A stretch of 64,000 bases of DNA from Spirochaetaceae bacterium (GTDB lineage Bacteria > Spirochaetota > Spirochaetia > Treponematales > Treponemataceae), in assembly GCA_017618015.1 (NCBI GenBank), contig JAFZVC010000027.1, positions 1 to 64,000 of the forward strand, read 5' to 3'. The notes beneath the pieces are model-generated. The model made no database searches. It had not been told where the DNA came from and saw nothing but the letters and a program-made list of their open reading frames with translations. Made by a program: the position numbers and the translations under genes. Below, piece after piece: positions 26,333 to 35,443 of this stretch (position 1 is its first letter; every line of letters begins with the position of its first letter).

Positions 26333-28819
26333 ATGGAAGAAATTAAGACGCCGGAAGGTGGAACAGTAATAAAAATCCCGATTGAAGACGAAGTTAAGCA
26401 AGCATACATCGATTATTCAATGTCCGTTATTGTACAGCGTGCTTTGCCAGATGTTCGCGACGGACTTAAGCCAGTTCATCGGCGAATTATGTACGCCATG
26501 GATACGCTTCATCTTGCGAGCGGCGGAAAAACAAAAAAGTGTGCTACTATCGTCGGTGATGTACTTGGACACTACCATCCACACGGAGATGCTTCTGTTT
26601 ATGATGCTCTCGTTCGTCTTGGACAAGATTTTGCTCAAAGATATACAACAGTAACGCCACAGGGAAACTTCGGTACAATTGCTGGTGACCCTCCGGCTGC
26701 ATACAGGTATACAGAAGCAAAGATGTCAAAAATTACGGAAGAGATGGTTTCTGATATTAACAAAGAAACTGTCGATATGGTCCGTAACTTTGATGATACA
26801 TGCGATGAGCCTTCTGTCCTTCCATCAAAATTCCCATTTTTACTTTGTAACGGTACAACAGGTATTGCTGTTGGTATGGCTACAAATATGCCACCGCACA
26901 ACTTGCGCGAAGTAGCATCTGCAATAAGTGCTTATATCGATAATACAGATATTTCAACCGATGAATTGATGCGTCATATAAAAGGTCCGGATTTTCCGAC
27001 TGGTGGTGTCATTTATGGTACAGCCGGAATAAAAAAAGCATATTTAACTGGACGTGGAAAAATAACAATTCGGTCAAAGTTTAAAATAGAAACAGATAGA
27101 AACGGAAGGGAATCGATTGTTTTTACGGAAGTTCCTTACGGTATAAATACAACAAATATTATAAAGAGAATTAAAGAACTTGTTCGCGACAAACAGATTG
27201 ACGGAATTTCAAATGCTAATGATGAATCATCAGACCGCTCAGGAATGCGTCTTGTTGTTGATCTGAAAAAAGGCGCGATTACAAAAATAGTGCTGAACCA
27301 ACTTTTCACAAAGACAGATTTGCAGTCAAACTTTGGTGTTATAAACCTTGCTCTTGTTCCTGTCGCAAAAGCAGATGGAACACGATACCTTCGTCCAGAA
27401 GTTCTTACTCTAAAAAGTTTGATTGTTCATTTTGTAAAGCACCGTGATGAAGTTATAACTCGGCGAACTCAATATGATCTGAAAGTTGCAAAGCACAGAA
27501 TGCACATTTTGGAAGCTTTGATAACTGCTATCAATAATATCGATGAAGTCGTCAAAATCATTCGAAATTCTCGCGACACAGAAGATGCAAAAAATCAACT
27601 TGAAAAGAGATTCAATTTTGATGATGAGCAGGCACAAGCAATTGTTGATATGCAGCTTAAGCGACTCACACATCTGCAGATTGAAGACTTGCAAAAAGAG
27701 ATAAAAGAACTTCAGGCATGGATAGATTATCTTGAAGATCTTCTTGCGCACCACGAAAAGATTTTACAGAAAATTAAAGACGAGACAAATGAGCTTGCCA
27801 CAAAATATGGAGATGACAGACGGACTGATATTGTGGCCGACGAAGTAGAACAACTGAACATAGAAGATATGATTAAAGAAGAAGATATGGTTGTTCTTAT
27901 TTCTAGATTGGGATATATCAAGTGCGTTCCGACATCTTCTTATAGAAGTCAGTCTAGAGGTGGAAAAGGTTCTAACAGTGCTAAACTTGTTGAGGACGAT
28001 TACATTAAACAACTTTTCATCGCCTCGAATCACGATTATGTATTGTTCATTTCAACTCTCGGTAAAGCTTATTATCTTAAGATTCATGAGATTCCAGAAT
28101 CAAGCAAAAACTCACGCGGTGTACATATAAAGAGCTTGCTCGAAATTGGAGCCGATGAAGAAATTGCTACGACAGTTTCATTAAAATCTTTCGACGAGCC
28201 AAAATGCTTATGTCTTGCTACTGCGCAGGGAATTGCGAAAAAAGTTAATATAAGCGAATTCAGAAATGCAAAAGCCAAAGGTATAATTGCAATAAAACTT
28301 GATGAAGGTGATAAAGTTGTTTCTTCTATTCTTACAGAAGGAAACAACGAACTTGTCTTCATATCAAAACAAGGTCAGGCCCTGCGCTTCAGCGAAAACG
28401 ATATCCGCGTTATGGGAAGAGCTGCTCGTGGCGTAACTGGTCTGAAACTTAAAGCAAATGATGAGCTTACCTCCGCAGTTTGTGTTGACGAATCAAGAAA
28501 CATGCTTTTGATTACTTCGGGCGGAAGCGGAAAGCAGCTGAAATTCTCAGAGTTTATGCAGCACGGCCGCGCAACCGGTGGTCAGCTTTGTTATAAGGTT
28601 TCTGACAAAACTGGTGAAATCATTGGTGCTGTTTCTGTTGCAGAAAATGATGAAATCGTCTGTATTACAAGCCAGGGAAAAACAATCCGTTCAAAGATTT
28701 CTGAGATAAGCATTCAGGGAAGAAATGCCTCCGGTGTACGCGTCCTTGATATTCAGGAACCAGATATGGTAATCGCAATGGACAGGGTTGATCCAGAAGA
28801 AGAAATCGACGAAGAATAA
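26333..28819 (+). CDS. gyrA: DNA gyrase subunit A
   Basis: 828 residues from ATG 26333; an ATG at 26330 is too close to GAGG (26324-26327), so the second is preferred. The breakage-reunion domain contains the quinolone region GHYHPHGDASVYDALVR and the catalytic Tyr in AAYRYTEAKM-like context (residue ~125). The C-terminal wrapping domain has the GyrA box QSRGGKG (~545), which separates it from ParC. At the place of E. coli Ser83 there is Ala, while Asp87 is kept. It forms an operon with gyrB and is followed by two parS sites. Confidence 0.97.
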   Translation: MEEIKTPEGGTVIKIPIEDEVKQAYIDYSMSVIVQRALPDVRDGLKPVHRRIMYAMDTLHLASGGKTKKCATIVGDVLGHYHPHGDASVYDALVRLGQDFAQRYTTVTPQGNFGTIAGDPPAAYRYTEAKMSKITEEMVSDINKETVDMVRNFDDTCDEPSVLPSKFPFLLCNGTTGIAVGMATNMPPHNLREVASAISAYIDNTDISTDELMRHIKGPDFPTGGVIYGTAGIKKAYLTGRGKITIRSKFKIETDRNGRESIVFTEVPYGINTTNIIKRIKELVRDKQIDGISNANDESSDRSGMRLVVDLKKGAITKIVLNQLFTKTDLQSNFGVINLALVPVAKADGTRYLRPEVLTLKSLIVHFVKHRDEVITRRTQYDLKVAKHRMHILEALITAINNIDEVVKIIRNSRDTEDAKNQLEKRFNFDDEQAQAIVDMQLKRLTHLQIEDLQKEIKELQAWIDYLEDLLAHHEKILQKIKDETNELATKYGDDRRTDIVADEVEQLNIEDMIKEEDMVVLISRLGYIKCVPTSSYRSQSRGGKGSNSAKLVEDDYIKQLFIASNHDYVLFISTLGKAYYLKIHEIPESSKNSRGVHIKSLLEIGADEEIATTVSLKSFDEPKCLCLATAQGIAKKVNISEFRNAKAKGIIAIKLDEGDKVVSSILTEGNNELVFISKQGQALRFSENDIRVMGRAARGVTGLKLKANDELTSAVCVDESRNMLLITSGGSGKQLKFSEFMQHGRATGGQLCYKVSDKTGEIIGAVSVAENDEIVCITSQGKTIRSKISEISIQGRNASGVRVLDIQEPDMVIAMDRVDPEEEIDEE

Positions 28820-28849
28820 AACGATAGATTTCGATAGATTTTTATGAGA

Positions 28850-28865
28850 TGTTTCACGTGGAACG
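28850..28865. other. parS-like site (one arm imperfect)
   Basis: TGTTTCACGTGGAACG matches the 16-bp ParB binding site TGTTTCACGTGAAACA at 14 positions. It lies 30 bp after the gyrA stop and 26 bp (centre to centre) from a perfect copy. parA/parB are not in the window. Confidence 0.8.
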
Positions 28866-28875
28866 TTTTGCAGAA

Positions 28876-28891
28876 TGTTTCACGTGAAACA
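28876..28891. other. parS site (perfect consensus palindrome)
   Basis: TGTTTCACGTGAAACA is the exact palindromic parS consensus recognised by ParB/Spo0J proteins, which nucleate segregation complexes near origins. Its position about 5-6 kb from the candidate oriC is where chromosomal parS sites are found. A run of T follows it, so it might also act as a weak terminator for gyrA. Confidence 0.9.
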
Positions 28892-28908
28892 TTTTTTTTG
28901 CTTTTATG

Positions 28909-30234
28909 CTATATCACATATTTAAGAATTTTTGACTGCCGTTTTTTATCGTATTTTTCTTGTTTGCATTTTGGTAGTTCATCGAGAGTTGTCTGAACAA
29001 AACCGAGTTTTTCAAACCAATCAGCAGTTTGGGTCGTCAAAATAAAAACTTTTGATATGTTCATTGTTTTCGCTCGGTCTATGAGATAAGAAATCATTTT
29101 CGGACCAATGCCCATGTGCGAGCATGATTGATCAACAGCAACAGCGGCGATTTCAGCAGAAGTTTCGTCCAGAGTATGAAGAGCGGAACAAGCTTTTATA
29201 CCACCGTCAAGTTCATAAACAATAAAATCATCAAGGCGGTCGAGAAGATTTTGTTCTGTTCTTGGAAGAAGAATTTGTTTTTCAACGAACGGACGCATAA
29301 GATTAAGAATAGGTGCAATATCAGATTTAGTGATTGTTCGGATTCCACCGTAAGAATCTTTATAAATCATTGTACCTGTTCCGATGTCAGAGAAAATTTC
29401 GCAGGGCAAAGAGCCGTCTATAAATCCGTCAACGATATGACATCTTTCAACTCCATTTTGGCATGCGGTATCGGATAATCTAAGAAGTGCCAATAAAGAA
29501 GACTTTATTGCTTCGTTATTCGCATTAAGTTTTAAAAGCGATTTTAATTGGTCAAGATTAAGTGACGGAACAAAATCTTCTCCGACAACATCTTCTGGCA
29601 ATGAAAAATCTTTGCTAGAAATATTGCTGTATGGACTCATAAAGAAGAGTTTTTTAGCGTTAAGTTTTATTGCAATTTCTGTAGCAAGAGAGGCAGATGA
29701 AATATTGTACGGTTTTCCTGTGGAGCTCCAACCGATACACGGAAAGATAGGAATAAATCCGTCATTTAAAATTGAGTTGATGGCATTAGAATCGATTTTA
29801 TCAATTTCACCAGCAGTACAAAAATCTATTCCGTTCAGAACACCTTTTCCACGTGCTTTTACCCAGTTACCAATAACAGCTGAAAGATTTTCTTCTGCAA
29901 GGCATGTCATTATTTTGTTGGACACATCGAATGCCGCCATTTTAATAAGCGGGATAGCAGACAGCTCTGTAATTCTTGTATTATCTTCGTAGTGCCAGGA
30001 TATATTAGCATTTCGAAGAGTGGAGTCGATGCTGCGTTTTGCGCCGGGTACAATTACAATTTTAATGCCTGCTTCATGAAGAAAAGCAATATCGTGTATG
30101 TGGCTGGAAAAAAGAGTAGAATTAATTATATCTTCATCAATATGAATTACGATAAGAGAATTCTTGAATAATGAAATATAGCGAAGAACATCGCGGATTC
30201 TTTCGGCTTTATTATATATGAGCTGTGTGTCCAT
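28909..30234 (-). CDS. argA: N-acetylglutamate synthase (amino-acid N-acetyltransferase, ArgA type)
   Basis: 441 residues, the length of two-domain ArgA. The N-terminal amino-acid-kinase-like domain includes FKNSLIVIHIDEDI, GIKIVIVPGAKRSID and GNWVKARGKGVLNGIDFC; the C-terminal ~140 residues are a GNAT acetyltransferase with EIAAVAVDQSCSHMGIGPKMISYL (acetyl-CoA loop) and VFILTTQTADWFEKLGF. It makes N-acetylglutamate, the first step of arginine synthesis. It is transcribed alone from a leaderless-type promoter (30241-30269), after the htpG terminator. No other arg genes are near. Confidence 0.92.
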   Translation of the reverse strand: MDTQLIYNKAERIRDVLRYISLFKNSLIVIHIDEDIINSTLFSSHIHDIAFLHEAGIKIVIVPGAKRSIDSTLRNANISWHYEDNTRITELSAIPLIKMAAFDVSNKIMTCLAEENLSAVIGNWVKARGKGVLNGIDFCTAGEIDKIDSNAINSILNDGFIPIFPCIGWSSTGKPYNISSASLATEIAIKLNAKKLFFMSPYSNISSKDFSLPEDVVGEDFVPSLNLDQLKSLLKLNANNEAIKSSLLALLRLSDTACQNGVERCHIVDGFIDGSLPCEIFSDIGTGTMIYKDSYGGIRTITKSDIAPILNLMRPFVEKQILLPRTEQNLLDRLDDFIVYELDGGIKACSALHTLDETSAEIAAVAVDQSCSHMGIGPKMISYLIDRAKTMNISKVFILTTQTADWFEKLGFVQTTLDELPKCKQEKYDKKRQSKILKYVI

Positions 30235-30240
30235 ACTGGA

Positions 30241-30269
30241 AGTATAACTAAGAGGATTTTTAAAGTCTA
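30241..30269 (-). promoter_or_regulatory. argA promoter (leaderless layout)
   Basis: TAGACT (30264-30269; 4 of 6), 17 bp, TATACT (30241-30246), six bases, ATG 30234, with no ribosome site. Confidence 0.5.
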
Positions 30270-30287
30270 TAACGCATACCTCTTAAT

Positions 30288-30330
30288 GGAAAAGAAAAAG
30301 GCTTCTGCCATGAGTCAGACAGAAGCCTTT
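30288..30330 (-). terminator. Intrinsic terminator of htpG
   Basis: An 11-bp perfect stem, AAAGGCTTCTG (30297-30307) with CAGAAGCCTTT (30320-30330), 12-base loop, followed on the minus strand by a T-rich run (complement of 30288-30299). Confidence 0.85.
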
Positions 30331-30352
30331 GGGAGGTAAAATATGATTGATT

Positions 30353-32353
30353 TTACTTTGTTAATAACTTGTTCATGCGCTTAACAAAATCTGCTGGATC
30401 TTTCAGTTCGCCACCGCCGATAAGCAAAGCCTGATCAAGAAGAACGAAGGATACGTCTTCAATGAACTGTTTGTCATCACTGTTTTTAACGGACTGAACG
30501 AGCGGGTGATCACCGTTGATTTCAAGAATCGGTTTTACGCTGCCACCAAAATTCTGTCCCATTGCCTTCATCATTCTTTCCATTTGGAGAGACGGATCGT
30601 TTTCATCAACAACGATACATGATGGGGATTCAGAAAGGCGCTTTGAAAGAACAACTTCCTTTACGTTGTCGCCAAGAGCAGTTTTAATCTTTTCAACAAC
30701 AGGTTTGAACTCTTTTTCTTTTTTCTCCGCTTCTTTTTTGTCTATACCAAGTTCTTCATCACTTCCGGCGCGGTTAACAGCCTTAAGATCGAAGTCTTTG
30801 TATTTTCCAAGTGATGGAATGACAATATCATCAATATCGTCAGCCATAATAAGAACTTCAAAACCTTTGTTTTTGTATGCTTCAAGAAGCGGAGAGTTCC
30901 TAAGGTTCTGTTCGTCGTTACCGGTGATGTAATAGATTGCTTTCTGGTCAGTTTTCATGCGCTGAACGTAATCCGCAAAACTTGTCCAATTATTCTCGCC
31001 GGTGCCGGAAGCATCCGTGCTCTTAAAGCGGATAATCTCACAAATCTCATCGCGGTTCGCGAAGTCAGAATAAAGACCTTCTTTGAGTGGGCGGTTGTAC
31101 TGAGAAATAAATCTGTTCCATTTATCAACAACCTTTTTGTTTTCTTCGCTAAGCTCTACCGGTTTTCCATCGGCACCGGCGGCATCTTTTTGTGACTTAA
31201 GAATCTTTTCTGCGTTTTCGCCAAGCTTTTTGAACTCGCCAAGAAGTTTCTTCACAGAAGAAGATTTGATAGAAGTAAGGATTCTATTCTGCTGAAGAAT
31301 CTCGCGGCTTACGTTCAGCGGCAAATCCTCTGAGTCGATGATACCGCGGACGAATCTCAAGTATGCTGGAAGAAGTTCTCTGTCGTCGTCTGTAATGAAA
31401 ACACGCTTTACATAAAGTTTTACGCCACTCTTATAATCTGCCTGGTACATATCGAACGGAGCAGTTTCTGGTACGTAGAAAAGAGTTGTGTATTCCTGAG
31501 TTCCTTCTGCATGTGTGTGAATATGAAGAAGCGGATCTGTAGAATCATGTGAAATTGTCTTGTAGAAATCGTTGTAATCTTCAAGCTTAAGTTCTGACTT
31601 CGGACGTTTCCAAAGTGCGCTTGCGCTGTTGATTTTATCGACTTTATTTTCGGCACCTGTTTCTTTGCCTTTGTCATCGTATTTTTTCTGTACGTAATGA
31701 AGGTAAATCGGGAACGCGATGTGGTCTGAATAGCGTTTGATAAGCTCTTCAATCTTCCAGCGAGAAGCATAATCTTTATCGTCATCGTTGAGGTACATTA
31801 CGATAGCAGAACCATGTGAGCCTTCTTTGTCAAAGCCATAAAGCTTGGCTTCTTCGCAGTCGTCTGCAAGCTCGTTTACGTCATAAGAGCTTGTGCCTTC
31901 GCTTGACCACTTGTAAAGCTGCTTTTCACCTGCTTTGCGTGTAATTACATCGATTTTTTTGGATGCCATGAACGCTGAATAAAAGCCAACACCAAACTGA
32001 CCGATTAATGCAGAATCTTTCTTTGCATCGTTTTCAAGTTTTTCAAGGAATGCTTTTGTTCCAGAACGAGCGATAGTTCCCAAGTTATTGTCGAGGTCTT
32101 CGGCGTTCATACCGATACCAGTATCTTGTACGATGAGTGTCTTTTTTCCTTCGTCGAACAAAATATCGATTCTTGGCTCGAAAGCGACATTTTTGTACGC
32201 TTCGTTTGAAACAGTCAGGTACTTAAGTTTATCGAGTGCATCTGATGCATTGGAAACAATTTCCCTGAGGAAAATGTCTTTATTAGAATAAAGAGAGTGA
32301 ATAATAAGTTTGAGAAGCTGAGATACTTCTGTTTGGAACTGATGAGTAGCCAT
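30353..32353 (-). CDS. htpG: Molecular chaperone HtpG (Hsp90)
   Basis: 666 residues from ATG 32353, preceded by GGAGG. The N-terminal GHKL ATPase is plain: FLREIVSNASDALDKLKYL, VQDTGIGMNAEDLDNNLGTI, IGQFGVGFYSAFM; the middle domain has LYVKRVFITDDDRELLPAYL and GIIDSEDLPLNVSRE(I)LQ; the C-terminal dimer domain is present. HtpG is a cytosolic ATP-dependent chaperone. An imperfect direct repeat ACCGGCATATATA / ACCGGTCATATAT lies in the leader between 32360 and 32425; no CIRCE element is visible. Single-gene unit. Confidence 0.97.
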   Translation of the reverse strand: MATHQFQTEVSQLLKLIIHSLYSNKDIFLREIVSNASDALDKLKYLTVSNEAYKNVAFEPRIDILFDEGKKTLIVQDTGIGMNAEDLDNNLGTIARSGTKAFLEKLENDAKKDSALIGQFGVGFYSAFMASKKIDVITRKAGEKQLYKWSSEGTSSYDVNELADDCEEAKLYGFDKEGSHGSAIVMYLNDDDKDYASRWKIEELIKRYSDHIAFPIYLHYVQKKYDDKGKETGAENKVDKINSASALWKRPKSELKLEDYNDFYKTISHDSTDPLLHIHTHAEGTQEYTTLFYVPETAPFDMYQADYKSGVKLYVKRVFITDDDRELLPAYLRFVRGIIDSEDLPLNVSREILQQNRILTSIKSSSVKKLLGEFKKLGENAEKILKSQKDAAGADGKPVELSEENKKVVDKWNRFISQYNRPLKEGLYSDFANRDEICEIIRFKSTDASGTGENNWTSFADYVQRMKTDQKAIYYITGNDEQNLRNSPLLEAYKNKGFEVLIMADDIDDIVIPSLGKYKDFDLKAVNRAGSDEELGIDKKEAEKKEKEFKPVVEKIKTALGDNVKEVVLSKRLSESPSCIVVDENDPSLQMERMMKAMGQNFGGSVKPILEINGDHPLVQSVKNSDDKQFIEDVSFVLLDQALLIGGGELKDPADFVKRMNKLLTK

Positions 32354-32507
32354 TTTTTCCTCCAAGATATATGACCGGTAGAAGAACGAGAGAAAAGTCG
32401 TTTATATATGCCGGTTACGCTAGTAGTTTATTATCTAGTATGTTTAAAATAATAATAAAAAAAGAGAAAGGCAAATACTCATTTTTTTCTGTTTTTTTCA
32501 TAATTCA

Positions 32508-32536
32508 TTGTTTTTCTTAAAATTTTGAAATATACT
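32508..32536 (+). promoter_or_regulatory. Promoter of the NlpC/P60 gene (leaderless layout)
   Basis: TTGTTT (32508-32513), 17 bp, TATACT (32531-32536), seven bases, ATG 32544. Confidence 0.55.
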
Positions 32537-32543
32537 AAGTATT

Positions 32544-33710
32544 ATGACTATTCGGAGAATTTATAAGAATGTTTTGATTTCAGTATTGTTATGTTTATGT
32601 TTTTCTGTTTTCGCTCAAAATGCAGAAACAGCAGCACTTAACAAACGGAACAAATTCATTGAAAACGCAAAACAGTTTTTAGGAGTTCCTTACGTATATG
32701 GAGGAACATCAAAAAATGGAATAGACTGTTCTGGTCTTGTTTTTTTGGCAGGAAAAGGAATTGGACTAACATTACCACGTACCGCAAGCCAAATCTGTGA
32801 GTATTCCAGAATAATCGAAGATTCTGACAAGCAAGCTGGAGATTTGTTGTTTTTTGCGGATAACGGAGTAAAAGTATCTCACGTTGCTATTTATATTGGC
32901 GATAACAAGATGATTCATGCCGCCAGTAGTGGTTCAAAAACAGGAGTTATAATTTCTGAAATTACTGAATCTTACTGGAAACGAACATACTATTGTGCCG
33001 GTCGTATAATAGACGCAGTTTCAACATCGGTCGCTCAAAATCAGCCGTCTTCTGGCGGAGCTTCGCAACAGCCAAATTCACAGGCGACGTCCCAGAATCA
33101 GAATGGCGATGATGAAATTCGTTCTATTCCAGAAGAAGGTATTGTAATTGCTACAATAAAGAAAGAAGATAAAGAACAACGTCCAACTAATACGAATGCA
33201 GGGAAGAAAGACAACCCTTTTTTGAAAAAGATCACCCTTGATGTTTCTGTTGCCGGGGGGTGGTCTTTGTTTAATACTGAAAAATTTGCACCTGTTTTTA
33301 GAGGTGTGAATTCCAAAGTTTTTGCCTCGTATGGAACTGACAACATGAAGCCGGGTCTTGGACTTGCGTTCAATTTTGATCCGTCTATGGAAATTTGCCA
33401 GCTGATGTTTATGCTTTCTTTTATAGCAAATGACTACATCCGAATATATGCAGGACCAGTAATTACAATGGGAACTCCTGTTTTACCAGGTACAACGGAA
33501 CAAATATCAGCTTCTATATTCCCTGGTGTTCTTGGAGTTTCATTCCAGACCCCTACAATTGACATAGGTAGTTTCAAATTACAATTCTGTCAGGATTTTT
33601 CATTTACGATTTTCAACAAAACAGATGGTTCTGCTTTACCGTTTGGAAGTGCTGCAGCAGCAAATTTCAGTTTACAAACAGGAATACGCGTAACATTTCC
33701 ACACTTTTAG
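32544..33710 (+). CDS. Exported NlpC/P60 peptidase with a C-terminal beta-barrel-like domain
   Basis: 388 residues. A signal peptide (MTIRRIYKNVLISVLLCLCFSVFA, cut before QNAE) is followed by an NlpC/P60 domain: catalytic Cys in NGIDCSGLVFLAG (~residue 62), catalytic His in SHVAIYIGDNKMIHAAS (~118). These enzymes cleave D-Glu-gamma-diamino-acid bonds of peptidoglycan stem peptides. A Gln/Ser/Pro linker (~160-215) then leads to a ~165-residue domain of alternating strands (ITLDVSVAGGWSLF, SFIANDYIRIYAGPVITMG) ending in RVTFPHF, where the terminal Phe is the usual signature of outer-membrane barrels. A small barrel tethering the peptidase is inferred. The next gene starts 14 bp downstream. Confidence 0.8.
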   Translation: MTIRRIYKNVLISVLLCLCFSVFAQNAETAALNKRNKFIENAKQFLGVPYVYGGTSKNGIDCSGLVFLAGKGIGLTLPRTASQICEYSRIIEDSDKQAGDLLFFADNGVKVSHVAIYIGDNKMIHAASSGSKTGVIISEITESYWKRTYYCAGRIIDAVSTSVAQNQPSSGGASQQPNSQATSQNQNGDDEIRSIPEEGIVIATIKKEDKEQRPTNTNAGKKDNPFLKKITLDVSVAGGWSLFNTEKFAPVFRGVNSKVFASYGTDNMKPGLGLAFNFDPSMEICQLMFMLSFIANDYIRIYAGPVITMGTPVLPGTTEQISASIFPGVLGVSFQTPTIDIGSFKLQFCQDFSFTIFNKTDGSALPFGSAAAANFSLQTGIRVTFPHF

Positions 33711-33723
33711 GTTTTTATAAAGT

Positions 33724-34461
33724 ATGAAAAGAGTTTATTCTTCCAGATTAGCAATGGGTATTCTTTCCGTTGCTAGTCTACTTTTATTGTGTTTTTTTAC
33801 AAGCTGTTCTCCGGTTGTAAAAATCAACGTAACAACAGTTGCGAATGATGATAGGATGACTGTTTCGTTTGCTAGTAATACTGGTGAAACTGTAGCGGAT
33901 GTTTTTTATTCTACAACAAACGCTTCACCAGAAATGACACGTGCTGACGAAAAGCTGATGGCTGATGGTCTTACAAAAGCGGGATTCACTGTAAACAGCT
34001 GTACTGGTTATGGAGTTTCTATAGACTGCGAAACTGGTCCTGACTCTATAAAGAAACTTTTGCCAGATCTTCCTGGAATGTTCTCTATTACAGAAAAAAA
34101 CGGCAAAAAGACATTTTCTGTGACGTTAACTCCTGAATACATACAGTATTTGCTTACGTATTTACCGGAAGAAAGCACAGGTTATGCCGATTTGTTGATG
34201 GCTCCGCTTTTTACTGGCGAGGAAATGGATGAAGAGGAATACGTTGATACTGTTGCTGTTGTTTACGGACGTAAGTTAGCGAATGAGTCAACGACTTATA
34301 AGTTCCAATTCCAGATAACTGTTCCAGGAACTGTTACAGCAGTATCTGTTCCAAAATACGCAAAAGGAACGTACAAAGGAAACTCTGCGGAAATAACGGC
34401 GACAATGGCATCATTCCTTTCAGACTATAAAGGTGCTGTTTATTCTGTAGAGTGGAAATAG
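33724..34461 (+). CDS. Putative lipoprotein of unknown function
   Basis: 245 residues. The N-terminus has a long hydrophobic core and a lipobox-like LLLLCFFTSC, with Cys near position 27 as the probable lipidated residue, followed by SPVVKINVTT. The mature protein is Thr/Ser/Asp rich and beta-like (VANDDRMTVSFASNTGETV), with an acidic EEMDEEEY patch. I do not recognise the family. It begins 14 bp after the NlpC/P60 gene and is probably co-transcribed; it might act with that envelope enzyme. Confidence 0.6.
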   Translation: MKRVYSSRLAMGILSVASLLLLCFFTSCSPVVKINVTTVANDDRMTVSFASNTGETVADVFYSTTNASPEMTRADEKLMADGLTKAGFTVNSCTGYGVSIDCETGPDSIKKLLPDLPGMFSITEKNGKKTFSVTLTPEYIQYLLTYLPEESTGYADLLMAPLFTGEEMDEEEYVDTVAVVYGRKLANESTTYKFQFQITVPGTVTAVSVPKYAKGTYKGNSAEITATMASFLSDYKGAVYSVEWK

Positions 34462-34492
34462 AACATATTTTAGCTCCGAAAGCTTTCTTGAG

Positions 34493-35443
34493 TTAATCTA
34501 ACGAAAGCAAAAAATCGACTTTAAATGACGGGTTGTTTATGATGATAGAGATTAAACGACCCGTTTTTTTTGCGCTTATCGAAGTTTGTTCTGAAAAATC
34601 TGCAAGCCGATATAAAAAAGAGTTTTTGTTTTCGTAGTCTTGAAGGACGGAAACAGATACATCTAGATATGATGATTTGTTGTCCGTTGTCGGGGTAAAA
34701 AACATATAAAAAGTTTCGGTCCGCTTTTTATAATCTGCAGTGTAAGTACGGTCGGCTGTTAAAAGGAAAGAGCCGTCTGTTTCTGGTTTAGAAATGTATA
34801 CTTCTGTGATAGACGAAAGGATGTTTGAACCGTTTATACGGAAACGCATGATTTCACGAGTTGTTGTTGTGGTTTGGATAGCATCTGAAGTCTGCGAGGC
34901 GTTTGGCTGCACCGCACTGTTATTTGTTTCATCAAGCTTTTTTGATAATTCGTTCAGCTTTTCGATTATTTGTGAAAGCAAAAGATAGTTGGAATATGGA
35001 GAATTACTTTGTGTAGATGACAACCCAGAAAGTGCTGAAAGGGATGAGTCGCCGGAAAGTAATGAAGAAATTGATGACAGGGAAGAAATTGTTGAGGCGT
35101 CTGTTGAAGAAGTTGTATCAGAAACGCCGAGCAGCGCAGAAAGTGTGTCCAAGCCTGTCGTGTTTGAAAGACCTAAAAGTGCGGTTGCTGTGAGTCCTGA
35201 GCCGGTAGTATTGCTAGTTGTTTTGTTTTCGTTGTTTTTGTTAGTAGATGAGTTGGTGTTTTCTGAACTAGAAAGAGAAGGCATTGAAACAGACGGCATT
35301 GATGGAGAAGATATTTCTGGCATGGAAATAGAGGGCATACTAGTCTGCGCAAAAACTGAACCAATACCTATGATTGCCATAAAACCAACAATCAAGAGAA
35401 ACTTTATAGTTCTAGCAAGTTTACAAGTTCGAAAGACTTTCAT
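34493..35443 (-). CDS. Exported low-complexity protein with Met-Pro-Ser repeats
   Basis: 316 residues. A signal peptide (FLLIVGFMAIIGIGSVFA, cut before QTSMP) is followed by imperfect repeats of the type SMPSxS (residues ~34-58), then a Ser/Thr/Asn/Leu-rich stretch with TALLGLSNTTGLDTLSALLG-like pieces, a short helical segment (LLLSQIIEKLNELSKKLDE), and a C-terminal ~120-residue beta-rich domain (REIMRFRINGSN to VDFLLSLD). No family recognised. Its start overlaps the end of the HExxH gene upstream by 23 bases, so they are coupled. Surface or periplasmic location is inferred. Confidence 0.6.
   Translation of the reverse strand: MKVFRTCKLARTIKFLLIVGFMAIIGIGSVFAQTSMPSISMPEISSPSMPSVSMPSLSSSENTNSSTNKNNENKTTSNTTGSGLTATALLGLSNTTGLDTLSALLGVSDTTSSTDASTISSLSSISSLLSGDSSLSALSGLSSTQSNSPYSNYLLLSQIIEKLNELSKKLDETNNSAVQPNASQTSDAIQTTTTTREIMRFRINGSNILSSITEVYISKPETDGSFLLTADRTYTADYKKRTETFYMFFTPTTDNKSSYLDVSVSVLQDYENKNSFLYRLADFSEQTSISAKKTGRLISIIINNPSFKVDFLLSLD

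Noticed and set aside
32360-32425. Heat-shock CIRCE operator before htpG
   Set aside because: The region has only an imperfect ACCGG..CATATAT direct repeat; the TTAGCACTC/GAGTGCTAA pair is absent.
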